A DNA stretch of 64,000 bases, from assembly GCA_038236705.1 (NCBI GenBank), contig JBBRZN010000006.1, forward strand, positions 12,678 through 76,677, read 5' to 3'. Shown in pieces: positions 49,673 through 58,219 of the stretch (its first letter is position 1; every line of letters begins with the position of its first letter). Under the pieces are notes generated by a model. It worked only from the letters and a program-made list of their open reading frames with translations. It had not been told where the DNA came from and did not search any database. Both the position numbers and the translations under genes were made by a program. This DNA comes from AC-32 sp038236705 (GTDB taxonomy: Bacteria; Actinomycetota; Thermoleophilia; Gaiellales; Gaiellaceae).

Positions 49673-50665
49673 CTAGCCCGGCGGCCTCACCCCCCTGTAC
49701 AGGCCTTCGGCCTCCGCAACCGCGCCTGCCAGCTCGAGCTCGGCCAGCGCCGTCGCCACCGCCGGCGCATCGAGCCCGGTGTCACGAATGAGCTGGTCCG
49801 CCCCGGCGGGCTCTTTCGCGAGCTCGGCGAGCACGGCTGCCGCATGCTCACCGAGTTGGATCGGCGCCGCTTCCGCCGGGGCGATGCCGAGCGCCTCGAG
49901 CACGTCGCCGGAGCTCGTCAGCGGCGTCGCACCGAGCCTGAGCAGCGCGTTCGTGCCGGCCGACAGCGACGACGTGATCTCCCCGGGCACGGCGAAGACC
50001 TCCCGCCCCGTCTCGAGCGCGAAGTCGGCGGTGATCAAAGCACCGCTCCGCTCGCGAGCCTCGACGATCACCGTCGCAGCGGCCAGCCCGGCGACGATGC
50101 GGTTCCGCGCCGGGAACCTCCAGGGCGCGGGCTCTACACCCGGCGCGTACTCCGATGCCAGGACTCCGCGCTCACACATGTGCCTCGCGAGTTGGGCATG
50201 CGCAGCGGGATAGTCGCGGTCGATGCCACAGCCGAGGACGGCCACCGTCAGCCCGCTTGCCTCGAGCGCTCCTCGGTGCGCCTCGGCGTCCACTCCTCTG
50301 GCCAGGCCGCTGATGACGACGAGGCCCGCGGAGGCAAGCTCCCGCCCCAAGAGGCGCGCGACCTGGGCGCCGTACGACGAGCAGGCGCGCGCGCCGACGA
50401 TCGCGACGGCGGGCCGGCAAAGGAGCTCCGCCGCTCCCGCTCCGCGCAGGAAGAGCCCCGGCGGAGGGTCGTGCAGCTCACGCAGAAGCGGCGGGTACTC
50501 CGAGTCGCTCCGGCCGACGAACCGGAAGCCGCGCGCCCCCAGCGACTCGAGGTACCGGCCGGCATCGAAGCTCCGGCGAAACCGCTGGAACCTCCGCTCG
50601 CGCGGTTCCTCGACGACGTGCTCGCCGGTCTCGGCCGCAAAAGCCGCCAGGGCCAGGTCGCTCAC
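49673..50665 (-). CDS. dprA: DNA-protecting protein DprA
   Basis: 330 residues from GTG 50665 in a GTGA overlap with comM. Binds incoming single-stranded DNA and loads RecA during transformation. The Rossmann-like DprA core is complete: YPPLLRELHDPPPGLFLRG, VAIVGARACSSYG, VISGLARGVDAEAHRGAL, VAVLGCGIDRDYPAAHAQL, FPARNRIVAGLAAATVIVEA and a C-terminal winged-helix-like tail. Adjacent to comM/yifB, as in many genomes. Confidence 0.96.
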   Translation of the reverse strand: MSDLALAAFAAETGEHVVEEPRERRFQRFRRSFDAGRYLESLGARGFRFVGRSDSEYPPLLRELHDPPPGLFLRGAGAAELLCRPAVAIVGARACSSYGAQVARLLGRELASAGLVVISGLARGVDAEAHRGALEASGLTVAVLGCGIDRDYPAAHAQLARHMCERGVLASEYAPGVEPAPWRFPARNRIVAGLAAATVIVEARERSGALITADFALETGREVFAVPGEITSSLSAGTNALLRLGATPLTSSGDVLEALGIAPAEAAPIQLGEHAAAVLAELAKEPAGADQLIRDTGLDAPAVATALAELELAGAVAEAEGLYRGVRPPG

Positions 50666-52128
50666 GGCGTCCCCAGCTCGGTCGGGGAACGATACGAGAG
50701 CGCCTCGGCAACGTGCTCGGCGCCCACCTCGTCCGCGCCCGCGAGCAGCGCCGCCGTCCTGGCGACACGCGCCACCCGCTCGCGGCCACGAGCGGAGAGC
50801 GGCAGCCGCTCGACGGCCCTCGTCAACAGTTCGTTCGCCTCCTTCGAGCGCTGTAGCGGCTCCGCGGACGCCCGTTCGCGCGCCGTCGTCACACGCGCGC
50901 GCACGGCCCCGGACGCCTCCCCCGGCCCGGCCTCGAGCTCCCGCGCCCGGGGCCGCGGGACGGTCACCACGAGGTCGAAGCGGTCGAGCAGCGCCCGCGA
51001 GAGCTTGTCGCGGTATGCGGCAAGGCGCGCGGCCGAGCAGGAGCATTCAGCAGCCGGGTCGCCTCGCGCCCCGCAGGGACAGAGGTTCATGGTCGCGACC
51101 AGCTGGAAGCGCGCTGGAAAGACGACCCTGCCGCCGACGCGCGCGATCGAGATCGCACCGTCCTCCAGCGGCTGGCGCAGCGCCTCGAGCGCGTTCCGCG
51201 GGAACTCGGCCAGCTCGTCCAGGAACAAAACGCCGTGATGGGCGAGGCTTGCTTCTCCGGGCCGTGGGTTGGTGCCTCCGCCGACGATCGCCGAGACCGA
51301 TGCGGTGTGGTGCGGCGCCCGGAACGGCGGCACGCTCACCAGCGGCCGCTCCGGCGGCAGCAGCCCCGCGACGGAATGGATTCTCGTGATCTCGAGCGCC
51401 TCGTCCGGCGGTAGCCGCGGCAGGATTCCGGGCAAGCGACGTGCCAGCATCGTCTTGCCCGTTCCCGGCGGGCCGCCGAGCAGCAGGTTGTGGCCGCCCG
51501 TCGCGGCGAGCTCCAACGCCCGCCGTGCCCGCTCCTGGCCCCGCACGTCCGCGAGATCCGGCCCCGCGGGCTCCGGGTGGCTCCCGTTCAGCGACACCTT
51601 CTCGACCGGCGGCGGAACCCAGTCGCCGCGCAGGTAGTCGACCGCCTCCGCCAGGTGGTGCAGCGGAACCGGCTCGATCCCCGCGAGCGCCGCCTCCGCC
51701 GCGCAGCCTGCAGCGCAGAGAAGCCTCGTCAACCCGGACTGCCGCGCCCCTTCTGCCGCCGCCAGGACGCCGCCGACCGGGCGCAGCCGCCCGTCGAGAG
51801 CGAGCTCGCCGACGGCTGCGTGCCCCACGAGCGCGTCGGCCGGAACCTGCCGCGAGGCCGCCAGCACCGCCAGCGCGATCGGCAGGTCGAAGCCCGAACC
51901 TTCTTTGCGCAGCTCCGCCGGGGCGAGGTTGACGGTGATCCGCCGCAGCGGCCACTCGAGCTCGGCCGAGGTGATCCCGCTCCGCACCCGCTCCTTCGCC
52001 TCCTGGCAGGCACGGTCGGCAAGCCCGACGATCACGAACGCGGGCAGTCCCCGCTGGAGGTGCGCCTCCACCTCCACCCGGCGAGCGTCGAGCCCGACAA
52101 GAGCATGGGTGACCGTCCGTGCAAGCAC
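50662..52128 (-). CDS. comM: ComM/YifB family Mg-chelatase-like AAA+ ATPase
   Basis: 488 residues. An N-terminal Lon-protease-like domain (VEVEAHLQRGLPAFVIVGL...) precedes an AAA+ core with Walker A GGPPGTGKTMLARR, FRAPHHTASVSAIVGGG, Walker B VLFLDELAEF and a zinc-ribbon-like insertion CPCGARGDPAAECSC. ComM is a branch-migration helicase aiding integration of transforming DNA. It is coupled to dprA, so this is a two-gene DNA-uptake processing unit. No pilus or ComEA/EC gene is in the window. Confidence 0.95.
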   Translation of the reverse strand: MLARTVTHALVGLDARRVEVEAHLQRGLPAFVIVGLADRACQEAKERVRSGITSAELEWPLRRITVNLAPAELRKEGSGFDLPIALAVLAASRQVPADALVGHAAVGELALDGRLRPVGGVLAAAEGARQSGLTRLLCAAGCAAEAALAGIEPVPLHHLAEAVDYLRGDWVPPPVEKVSLNGSHPEPAGPDLADVRGQERARRALELAATGGHNLLLGGPPGTGKTMLARRLPGILPRLPPDEALEITRIHSVAGLLPPERPLVSVPPFRAPHHTASVSAIVGGGTNPRPGEASLAHHGVLFLDELAEFPRNALEALRQPLEDGAISIARVGGRVVFPARFQLVATMNLCPCGARGDPAAECSCSAARLAAYRDKLSRALLDRFDLVVTVPRPRARELEAGPGEASGAVRARVTTARERASAEPLQRSKEANELLTRAVERLPLSARGRERVARVARTAALLAGADEVGAEHVAEALSYRSPTELGTP

Positions 52129-52193
52129 GTCGTCACGATAGGCAACGAAGTCTCACGAAACCGAGACCGGAATGTGATGAGAGTGAAAAACTG

Positions 52194-53300
52194 TTAGCGC
52201 GCGACCAGGATGTCCTCGAAGAACTCGCCGGATCGCCGCCCCGTGCGGCGGTTGACGTGGCGGCGGTAGCGCTCCTCGAGCCGCAGGCCAGCCCGTTCAA
52301 GGATCTCCGGGTAGAGCTCACGGCGGTCGTTGATCACGATCACGACCGGCGCGCCGGGCTTCAGCGCCCGCCGGACGTTCGCGAAAACCGCAGCGATACC
52401 GTCGCTGTACGCCGCGAGCGCCGCCTTGCTCGTGCCCTTCCCGAGCTCGAGCTCGCGGCACTCCCCCAGGCCCAGCAGCTCATAGGCGTAACGGTGCTGC
52501 TCGTGGTAGTCGATCAACCCCGGGTAGGGCGGCGAGGTGACCACGCCGTCGAAGCGGGCGCCGAAGTCGAGCTCCCGCGCGTCGCCGTGCAGCACCTCCG
52601 CCTCACGCCCGCGCGCACGCACGCGCGAGAACTCGCGCACTCGCGCGAGCGTGTCGAGCGCATAGCGGCGCAGGAAGCGGCGCGCCTCGCCGACGGGCCG
52701 GCAGGTCTTGCGGTGTTTGTGGCACCAGTACTCGCTCCGCTGCGGCGCGCGCGGAAAGTCGAGGTCGAAGTGCGCCGTGCGCCTAGCCGAGCGCGCCGCC
52801 CGCGCCAGCACGACCCGCAGCACGTCCGCGTGCTCGTAGTCCTCGACGAGCCCGCGGAAGAAGAGCAGCTCCGCCAGGGCGCGCGGTGCGTACCAGTCGC
52901 GCAGGTAGCGCGAGATCGTCCCCTCGGGCCTCGTCCCGTCGAACTCCTCGAGCCGCGCGAGGGCGTCGCGCAGCTCCGACTCGAGCACGAACGGGTTGTA
53001 CTCACGCGTCTTGACGCGCATCAGCAGGCAGTTGAAGGGCGCGACGTCCGAGCCCGCGGCGTCGAGCCCCGACTCGAGCGCCTGCACCAGCGTCGTTCCC
53101 GAGCCGGCGAACGGGTCGAGCACGCGGCCGCGGGGCACGTGCCGCTCGAGCAGCGCCTGCGCGAGCTGCGGAATGAACTTGCCGAGGTAGGGGTGCAACC
53201 GGTGGACGTGCTTCGTTCGCACCCGCTCGGGCAGGTCGCTCTCGGACCACGACAGGTCGAGATCGATGCGCCGGTAGAGCGCGTCCTGGGTCGAGGCCAT
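52194..53300 (-). CDS. Orphan DNA (or RNA) amino-methyltransferase, N4/N6 type
   Basis: 368 residues. AdoMet-binding motif I is VLDPFAGSGTTLVQA (about residue 60) and catalytic motif IV is VVTSPPYPGLIDY (about residue 255), with a long middle region of about 180 residues. In this middle part YWCHKHRKTCRP (C..H..C) might bind metal. The order motif I, target region, motif IV is that of alpha-class amino-methyltransferases. No restriction endonuclease or specificity subunit is next to it, so it is an orphan enzyme, perhaps epigenetic. A TRM11-like RNA role cannot be excluded. Confidence 0.85.
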   Translation of the reverse strand: MASTQDALYRRIDLDLSWSESDLPERVRTKHVHRLHPYLGKFIPQLAQALLERHVPRGRVLDPFAGSGTTLVQALESGLDAAGSDVAPFNCLLMRVKTREYNPFVLESELRDALARLEEFDGTRPEGTISRYLRDWYAPRALAELLFFRGLVEDYEHADVLRVVLARAARSARRTAHFDLDFPRAPQRSEYWCHKHRKTCRPVGEARRFLRRYALDTLARVREFSRVRARGREAEVLHGDARELDFGARFDGVVTSPPYPGLIDYHEQHRYAYELLGLGECRELELGKGTSKAALAAYSDGIAAVFANVRRALKPGAPVVIVINDRRELYPEILERAGLRLEERYRRHVNRRTGRRSGEFFEDILVAR

Positions 53301-53315
53301 GGCCCCGAGCGGGTT

Positions 53316-54035
53316 CTACGCGGGCCGCTCGACTCCTGGCCGAGCGGACTCATACACGGCGGCCAGATCCTGGTCGCCGAGGCCGAGCTCCTGCGCCCGT
53401 TCGAGCTGTCTCAGCGCCGCGCGGATCGCCGGCAGGTCGAGCTCACGCCTCTCGGCCTCCTGCACAACGAGGCTCGCGTCCTTGCGCGCGAGCCGGAGCG
53501 GGAAACTCGGAGGGAACTCCTCCTGTGCCATCGCCTTGCTCTTGATCTGGGCGTACGGGGAGTCGACAGACCCACCCGCGATCGTCTCGAGGAACAGCTC
53601 GGGTTCGAATCCGAGCGCCCGTGCGAGGCGATCACGAGCAGCTCGCCCTGTTCGGCCGGCTCCTTCGTCCCGGACACAGGCGCGTCGACGAGGGTCACCC
53701 CCGCCTCCTCGGCGAGCCCGGCCGCGCGTTCGATCGCCGCGACGCCGATGGTGCTCATCTGCAACCAGATCGCGTGCTCGCTCATCCCACCGAGGGCACC
53801 GTCCGGGCCGGTCATCGCCCGATTCGACCGCGTCCCAGTCGGCCAGCATGGTGAGGACGAGGTCGGAGCTTGCGGCCGCCGCCGCAGGAGTGCTCGCGAC
53901 CGTTGCGCCGTCGCGCGCGAGCGACTCTGCCTTCTCGCGCGTGCGGTTCCAGACGGTGACGCTCAGCCCCGCGCGCAGCAGATTCGGTGCGATGGCGCTG
54001 CCCATGATCCCCATCCCTAGCACCGCGATCTTCAT
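53316..54035 (-). pseudogene. Decayed 3-hydroxyisobutyrate/6-phosphogluconate dehydrogenase family gene
   Basis: The N-terminal NAD-binding domain begins at ATG 54035 (MKIAVLGMGIMGSAIAPNLLRAG) and runs normally to about 53830. The frame then shifts: MTGPDGALGG..WLQMSTIGV, VDAPVSGTKEPAEQGELLVIASHG continues in another frame to about 53625. After that the original frame resumes with ALGFEPELFLETIAGGSVDSPYAQIKSKAM to the stop at 53316. Where intact homologues have about 60-70 more residues (the end of the NAD domain and start of the helical domain, including the catalytic Lys region), there is a direct junction, so an internal deletion has occurred in addition to the frameshift. The protein is almost certainly non-functional. 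Confidence 0.82.
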
Positions 54036-54069
54036 TGGGCCGCTCGTGCCCGCTCGCGACGGCGACAAA

Positions 54070-54450
54070 CTAGAACGCCTGCCCGAGACGCTCGAGCCGT
54101 TCGCCGCGGAACCCGACCACGTCGAACCTCGGCTCCAGCTCCGCCAGCTCCGGGTGTACCGCCAGCCAGCCCTCCGCGGCCCGGCGCAGGCGGCGCTGCT
54201 TCTCGGCGGTGACCATCTCGAACGGGTCGCCGTAGCGCTCGCCCGCCTTGGCCTTCACCTCGCAGAAGACGAGCGCACGGCCGCGGCGCAGCACCAGGTC
54301 GAGCTCGTTGCCGCCGATCCAGACGTTCGTGCCCAGGACTCGGTATCCGCGCAGGCGGTAGTGCCACAGCGCCCGCCGCTCGGCCGCCCGGCCGGCGGCA
54401 GAGGTGCTAGGCGTAGCAGAGCGCTTGGAACGACCGGCGGTGGATCTCAC
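54070..54450 (-). CDS. YraN family (UPF0102) endonuclease-like protein
   Basis: 126 residues from GTG 54450, overlapping the end of rnhB by 44 bp; no other start codon is available. The restriction-endonuclease-like core is visible: GRAAERRALWHYRLRGYRVLGTNVWIGGNELDLVLRRGRALVFCEVKAKAG, with the E/D...E-V-K catalytic-like residues. YraN proteins follow rnhB in many genomes and their function is poorly known. The first 18 residues are Ser/Arg-rich. Confidence 0.88.
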   Translation of the reverse strand: MRSTAGRSKRSATPSTSAAGRAAERRALWHYRLRGYRVLGTNVWIGGNELDLVLRRGRALVFCEVKAKAGERYGDPFEMVTAEKQRRLRRAAEGWLAVHPELAELEPRFDVVGFRGERLERLGQAF

Positions 54451-55036
54451 AGGGCCCGAGCTCCTTCACGACCGCCGAATGGCGCGGCGTGATATAGCCA
54501 ACGTGCGAGCGGAAGCCGTAGGCCGGATAGAGAGCGTCCATCCGACGCATCATCCGGTCGCGCACGACCTTCGCGACGATCGAGGCGGCCGCGATCGCGG
54601 CGCTCTTCTCGTCGCCGTCGACGATCGCGCTGTGCTCTGGAGCCTTCGGGCCGAGGCGGAAGCCGTCCACGAGGCATACCTCCGCGGGCGGGGTCAGCTC
54701 GGCGAGCACGGCGCGCAGGCCTGCGAGGTTCGAGCGGTGCAAACCGTCGCGGTCGATCTGGCCCGGCGACACCGCCCTCACCACCACGCGCTCCGCGCAG
54801 CCAATGACTGCCCGGAAAAGCGCCTCCCGCTCGGCCTCGCTGCACTGTTTCGAGTCGTTCAGGCAGGCCAGCGGGCGGACGGCGTGGTCGTGCAGGCGCG
54901 CGTAGTCGAGCAGTACTCCCGCGACGAGCAGCGGGCCGGCGAGCGGGCCGCGCCCCGCCTCGTCTGCGCCAGCGACGAAGCGCGCGCCGAGCTTGCGGTC
55001 GTACTGGAGGAGCCTCCGGCCGGTGCGACGAGCCAC
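54407..55036 (-). CDS. rnhB: Ribonuclease HII
   Basis: 209 residues. Cuts RNA in RNA-DNA hybrids and removes single ribonucleotides. Catalytic residues: D and E in VAGADEAGRGPLAGPL, D in CLVDGF, and D in the later VVRDRMM; DGDEKSAAIAAASIVAK is the type 2 signature. Position after rplS/lepB in the ribosomal block is standard. Confidence 0.97.
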   Translation of the reverse strand: MARRTGRRLLQYDRKLGARFVAGADEAGRGPLAGPLLVAGVLLDYARLHDHAVRPLACLNDSKQCSEAEREALFRAVIGCAERVVVRAVSPGQIDRDGLHRSNLAGLRAVLAELTPPAEVCLVDGFRLGPKAPEHSAIVDGDEKSAAIAAASIVAKVVRDRMMRRMDALYPAYGFRSHVGYITPRHSAVVKELGPCEIHRRSFQALCYA

Positions 55037-55090
55037 GGCCGCGAGGATAGCGCCACGCTCAGCCGGCGCCCAGCGCTCGTCGCGCTTTCG

Positions 55091-55585
55091 TTACTCCTTG
55101 ACCGGCTCGGGCTCGGCCGCTTCGGGCTCGGGCTGCGGCTCGGGACTCTCCTCGACAGCCTCGGCGACGAGTTCTTCGTCCACCGACTCGCCCTCGGGCG
55201 GCATCGCGCCCACGAGCAGCTCGGACTCTGGGAGGACGACCCCGCGCTTCGCGCGGACGCGTGCCCGCTTGCCGACCTTCCCGCGCAGGTAGTAAAGCTT
55301 CGCGCGGTTGACGTCGCCGATCGCGGTCACCTCGATGCGCTCGATCTTCGGCGAGTGCACGGGGAACGTCCGCTCGACGCCCACCCCGAACGACTGCTTG
55401 CGCACGGTGAACGTCTCACGCACTCCCGCGCCCTGGCGCTTGAGCACGATGCCCTCGAAGACCTGCACGCGGCGACGCTGACCCTCGATCACCTGAAAAT
55501 GCACGCGCACGCTGTCCCCTGCCTTGAACGGCGGCAGATTGGTGCGCAGCTGGCGCTGCTCGAGATTTTCGATCACGCGGTTCAT
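55091..55585 (-). CDS. rplS: 50S ribosomal protein L19 with acidic C-terminal extension
   Basis: 164 residues from ATG 55585 (MNRVIENLEQRQLR), against about 115 in most bacteria. The L19 fold is complete (FKAGDSVRVHFQVIEGQRRRVQVFEGIVLKRQGAGVRETFTVRKQSFGVGVERTFPVHSPKIERIEV). After RAKLYYLRGKVGKRARVRAK there are about 45 further residues, the last ~30 rich in Glu and Pro. The frame is open further upstream to 55630, but that part is not L19. It follows lepB, whereas the usual order is trmD-rplS-lepB. Confidence 0.96.
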   Translation of the reverse strand: MNRVIENLEQRQLRTNLPPFKAGDSVRVHFQVIEGQRRRVQVFEGIVLKRQGAGVRETFTVRKQSFGVGVERTFPVHSPKIERIEVTAIGDVNRAKLYYLRGKVGKRARVRAKRGVVLPESELLVGAMPPEGESVDEELVAEAVEESPEPQPEPEAAEPEPVKE

Positions 55586-55713
55586 AGAAAGAGGCCCCGC
55601 GGGCCGGCGCGGAATGCTAGCAGCGTACATCGCTGTTCAGCCGTGTCGACCGGTCGGTTCAGACGGTTGCGCGGCAGAGCCGCCGAACCTGATGTCGGCA
55701 TCGCAAGCGACGC

Positions 55714-56400
55714 CTAGCGCGCGCCGGAGCGCCTTCGGCGGCGCAGCGGGACGACGAGCAGGAAGCCGAGCAGCGGTGTGCCCGGGAGGATCGTGTGCAG
55801 CGAGAGCCGGTTCGGCGGCCAGTAGGTTGCGAAGACCTTGCCGATCAGCTTCTTGCGGGGGACCGAGCCCCAACGGCGCGAGTCACACGACTGGTCGCGG
55901 TTGTCGCCCATGAAGAAGTACTCGCCCTTCGGTACCTTCCACGTGCCGGTGGTGGAGTCGCGCGAGCGGCGGTCCTTCTGGATGTACGAATCGTCGAGCC
56001 GCTTGCCGTCGATGTAGACGAACCCGCCCTGCTTCTCGGTGACCGTCTCGCCCGGGAGGCCGACCAGGCGCTTGACGAAGGTCCCGCTCGCGCCGCACAT
56101 GTCCTGCGCGGCCCGGGGGGTGTCGAAGACCACGATCTCGCCGCGGCGCGGGTTGCGGAAGTGGTAGATGAAGCGGTTGGCCAGCACGCGGTCGGAGAGG
56201 CGCGCCTCGCAGCCCTGGCCCGGGCGGGCGCAGTGCAGCGTGGGCTCCATCGACGACGACGGGATCCGGTAGGGGTTCACCACCCAGGCCTTGATCGCGA
56301 GCACGATCCCGATTGCGCCGGCGATCGTCACGACCCAGTCGATCGCGATCCGCCAGGGGCGCGGCAGCCCGGCCGTGAGCCGGTCCAGGGGATTCGTCAT
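55714..56400 (-). CDS. lepB: Signal peptidase I
   Basis: 228 residues if started at the ATG at 56400, which forms ATGA with the trmD stop; ATG 56439 would add 13 residues. It cleaves Sec signal peptides outside the membrane. One N-terminal membrane helix (IAIDWVVTIAGAIGIVLAIKAWVV), the nucleophile Ser in PSSSMEPTL, and the general-base Lys in GTFVKRLVGLPGE. Box E GDNRDQSCDSRRWGSVP is intact. A C-terminal hydrophobic segment ending RRRRRSGAR may form a second membrane anchor. The insert CARPGQGCEARL contains two Cys that might form a disulfide. Confidence 0.95.
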   Translation of the reverse strand: MTNPLDRLTAGLPRPWRIAIDWVVTIAGAIGIVLAIKAWVVNPYRIPSSSMEPTLHCARPGQGCEARLSDRVLANRFIYHFRNPRRGEIVVFDTPRAAQDMCGASGTFVKRLVGLPGETVTEKQGGFVYIDGKRLDDSYIQKDRRSRDSTTGTWKVPKGEYFFMGDNRDQSCDSRRWGSVPRKKLIGKVFATYWPPNRLSLHTILPGTPLLGFLLVVPLRRRRRSGAR

Positions 56401-57059
56401 CTGCCGACGCTTCGCAGTCGGCTCTGCTCTTTCCGCCATTCTTCGATTCTCCTGTGGTCCCCCGAAAGGAGGACGTCGGGGACGCGCCAGCCGCGAAATT
56501 CGGCGGGTCGCGTGTAGTGAGGGTATTCAAGACCACCCTCCAGCTCGGGGGAGAAGCTCTCGACGAGCCCCGACTGCTCGCTGCCCAGCGCCCCCGGCAG
56601 CCGGCGCGCGACCGCATCGAGGAGCACCATCGCCGGCAGTTCGCCTCCGGAGAGGACGTACGGGCCGATCGAGATCGCATCGGACGCGAGGTGCATCGCG
56701 ACGCGCTCGTCGAAGCCCTCGAAGCGGGACGAGAGCAGCGTCAGCCGCTCCTCGCACGCGAACTCCTCGACGACGTCCTGGGTGAGCTGCCGGCCCTGCG
56801 GGGTGAGCGCGACGACGCGATGCTCGGGCGCAGCGCCGTAGACCGCTTCCAGCGCCGAGCCGACCACGTCCACGCGGAGCACCATCCCGGCGCCGCCTCC
56901 GTACGGCTCGTCGTCCACCTGGCCGGAGTTGAGCGGCGTGTAGTCGCGGTAGTTGAGGAGGCGCAGCTGGAGCTCGTCTCCGAGCACGGCCGCGACCGGC
57001 CGCTGCTCCGTGAGCCAGGCGAACGCGTGAGGGAGGAGAGTAAAGACGTCGAGCTGCAC
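56397..57059 (-). CDS. trmD: tRNA (guanine-N1)-methyltransferase TrmD
   Basis: 220 residues. Methylates G37 of tRNAs to prevent frameshifting. SPOUT-fold motifs: DDEPYGGGAGMVLR, LLSSRFEGFDERV, the knot segment ISIGPYVLSGGELPAM (more often GDYVL), and the C-terminal YTRPAEFRGWRVPDVLLSGDHRRIEEWR. Slightly shorter than average but complete. It lies in the standard rpsP-rimM-trmD order. Confidence 0.97.
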   Translation of the reverse strand: MQLDVFTLLPHAFAWLTEQRPVAAVLGDELQLRLLNYRDYTPLNSGQVDDEPYGGGAGMVLRVDVVGSALEAVYGAAPEHRVVALTPQGRQLTQDVVEEFACEERLTLLSSRFEGFDERVAMHLASDAISIGPYVLSGGELPAMVLLDAVARRLPGALGSEQSGLVESFSPELEGGLEYPHYTRPAEFRGWRVPDVLLSGDHRRIEEWRKEQSRLRSVGR

Positions 57060-57079
57060 AGGAACGGCCGGAAGGCAGG

Positions 57080-57547
57080 TTAGCTAGGCGGAGCGAAACC
57101 GGGTGCGATCAGGATTCGCCCCCCGCCGAGGTCCACCTCCCGCACGCAGGCCTCGACCAGTGGGAGCAGCAGGCCTGAGTCGAGCTCGAGCACGTCGTTC
57201 GCGATCCCCGGCTGCACGGCCGCGACCCGGCCGAGCGCGCGTCCACCCTCCTCCTCGGCCTCGAGGCCGAGGAGCTGGAACTCGTAGTACTCGCCCTTGC
57301 CGGCCGCGGGCAGGTCAGCTCGTGGGACGGCGAGCTCGGCGCCGCGAGGGGCATCACGGTCGAGCCGGATCACGGGCCGGCCGCGCGAGCGCTTCGAGCC
57401 GACGACCTTGGCCGGCTCGCCGTCGACGTGCAGGGTCGCGCCAACTTCGAAACGCTCCTCCTCCTCGCTACCGCGTTCGACGAAGAAGGAGCCGTCGAGC
57501 CCGTGCGGCTTGCCGACTCGGCCGACGCTGACCAGCCCGCTCGTCAT
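57080..57547 (-). CDS. rimM: Ribosome maturation factor RimM
   Basis: 155 residues from ATG 57547, which overlaps the stop of the metallophosphoesterase gene as ATGA. Typical start VSVGRVGKPHGLDGSFFVE, followed by the PRC-barrel second domain (GEYYEFQLLGLEAEEEGGRALGRVAAVQPGIANDVLELD.. LLPLVEACVREVDL). It binds S19 in 16S rRNA maturation. The longer frame upstream to 57634 is antisense-like and not RimM. Confidence 0.94.
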   Translation of the reverse strand: MTSGLVSVGRVGKPHGLDGSFFVERGSEEEERFEVGATLHVDGEPAKVVGSKRSRGRPVIRLDRDAPRGAELAVPRADLPAAGKGEYYEFQLLGLEAEEEGGRALGRVAAVQPGIANDVLELDSGLLLPLVEACVREVDLGGGRILIAPGFAPPS

Positions 57548-58215
57548 CTCCGTGCCTCGATCTTGGCCGTCGCCTCCTCGCGCGTGATCGACGCGAGCAC
57601 GTTCTCGCGCAGGAACTCGTCCGCGCGTGGCCAATCGCTGCGCCGGAAAGCGTCGGCGACTCGATCGACCTCGAGCGGCGTCTTTCGCAGCTGGATCTCA
57701 TCGGCCTCCACGAGTGCCCAAAAGGCGGCGAGCTCGCCCTCGTACGGCAGGCCGACGCTTCCCGCGTTGACGAAGCGGACTCCTCCGATCTGCCGGTCCT
57801 GCTGCATATGCGTGTGGCCCGCGACAACTGTCCGCTGCTCGACACCTGCGAGGATCTCGGCGAGGTCCTCGTCCGGAGTCGCAGGCGTCACGATCTCCTC
57901 GTCACTGCGAGGCGTCGCGTGACAGTAGAGGACGCCGTCGAGCTCGAGACGCTCGGGCAGGCCTTGCAGGAAGCCGACGTCCTCCGCGGACAGGCGCGAC
58001 CGCTCCCACTCGTCTGGCTCACGGTCGCAGTTGCCGCGCACGAAGCGAGCGTCCGGCAACGAGCGAACGAGCGCGAGGGCCTCGGAGGGCTCGGGGCCCC
58101 AAGTGAGATCTCCCCCGAAGAGAACCGTGTCCGCGCCCTCCCGCTCGACGTCGGCCAAGACAGCCTGGAGCGCGGGAACGTTCGCGTGGACGTCGTAGAG
58201 AGCTGCGACCCGCAG
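57544..58215 (-). CDS. Metallophosphoesterase (YfcE/MJ0936-like), apparent CTG start
   Basis: 223 residues. The metal-binding motifs of a calcineurin-like phosphoesterase are all present only if translation begins at or before position 58215: D8-V-H10 (YDVHAN), then FGGDLTWGP, RGNCD, CHATP and GHTHMQ. The first conventional-type start codon in frame (TTG 58158) would delete the DxH motif. At 58215 there is a CTG (encoding LRVAALYDVHAN), 7 nt after GGAG in the end of khpA, exactly where homologues begin with MRVAAL. I therefore annotate a CTG start. Likely a phosphodiesterase, unusual between khpA and rimM. Confidence 0.85.
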   Translation of the reverse strand: MRVAALYDVHANVPALQAVLADVEREGADTVLFGGDLTWGPEPSEALALVRSLPDARFVRGNCDREPDEWERSRLSAEDVGFLQGLPERLELDGVLYCHATPRSDEEIVTPATPDEDLAEILAGVEQRTVVAGHTHMQQDRQIGGVRFVNAGSVGLPYEGELAAFWALVEADEIQLRKTPLEVDRVADAFRRSDWPRADEFLRENVLASITREEATAKIEARR

Positions 58216-58219
58216 CGCG

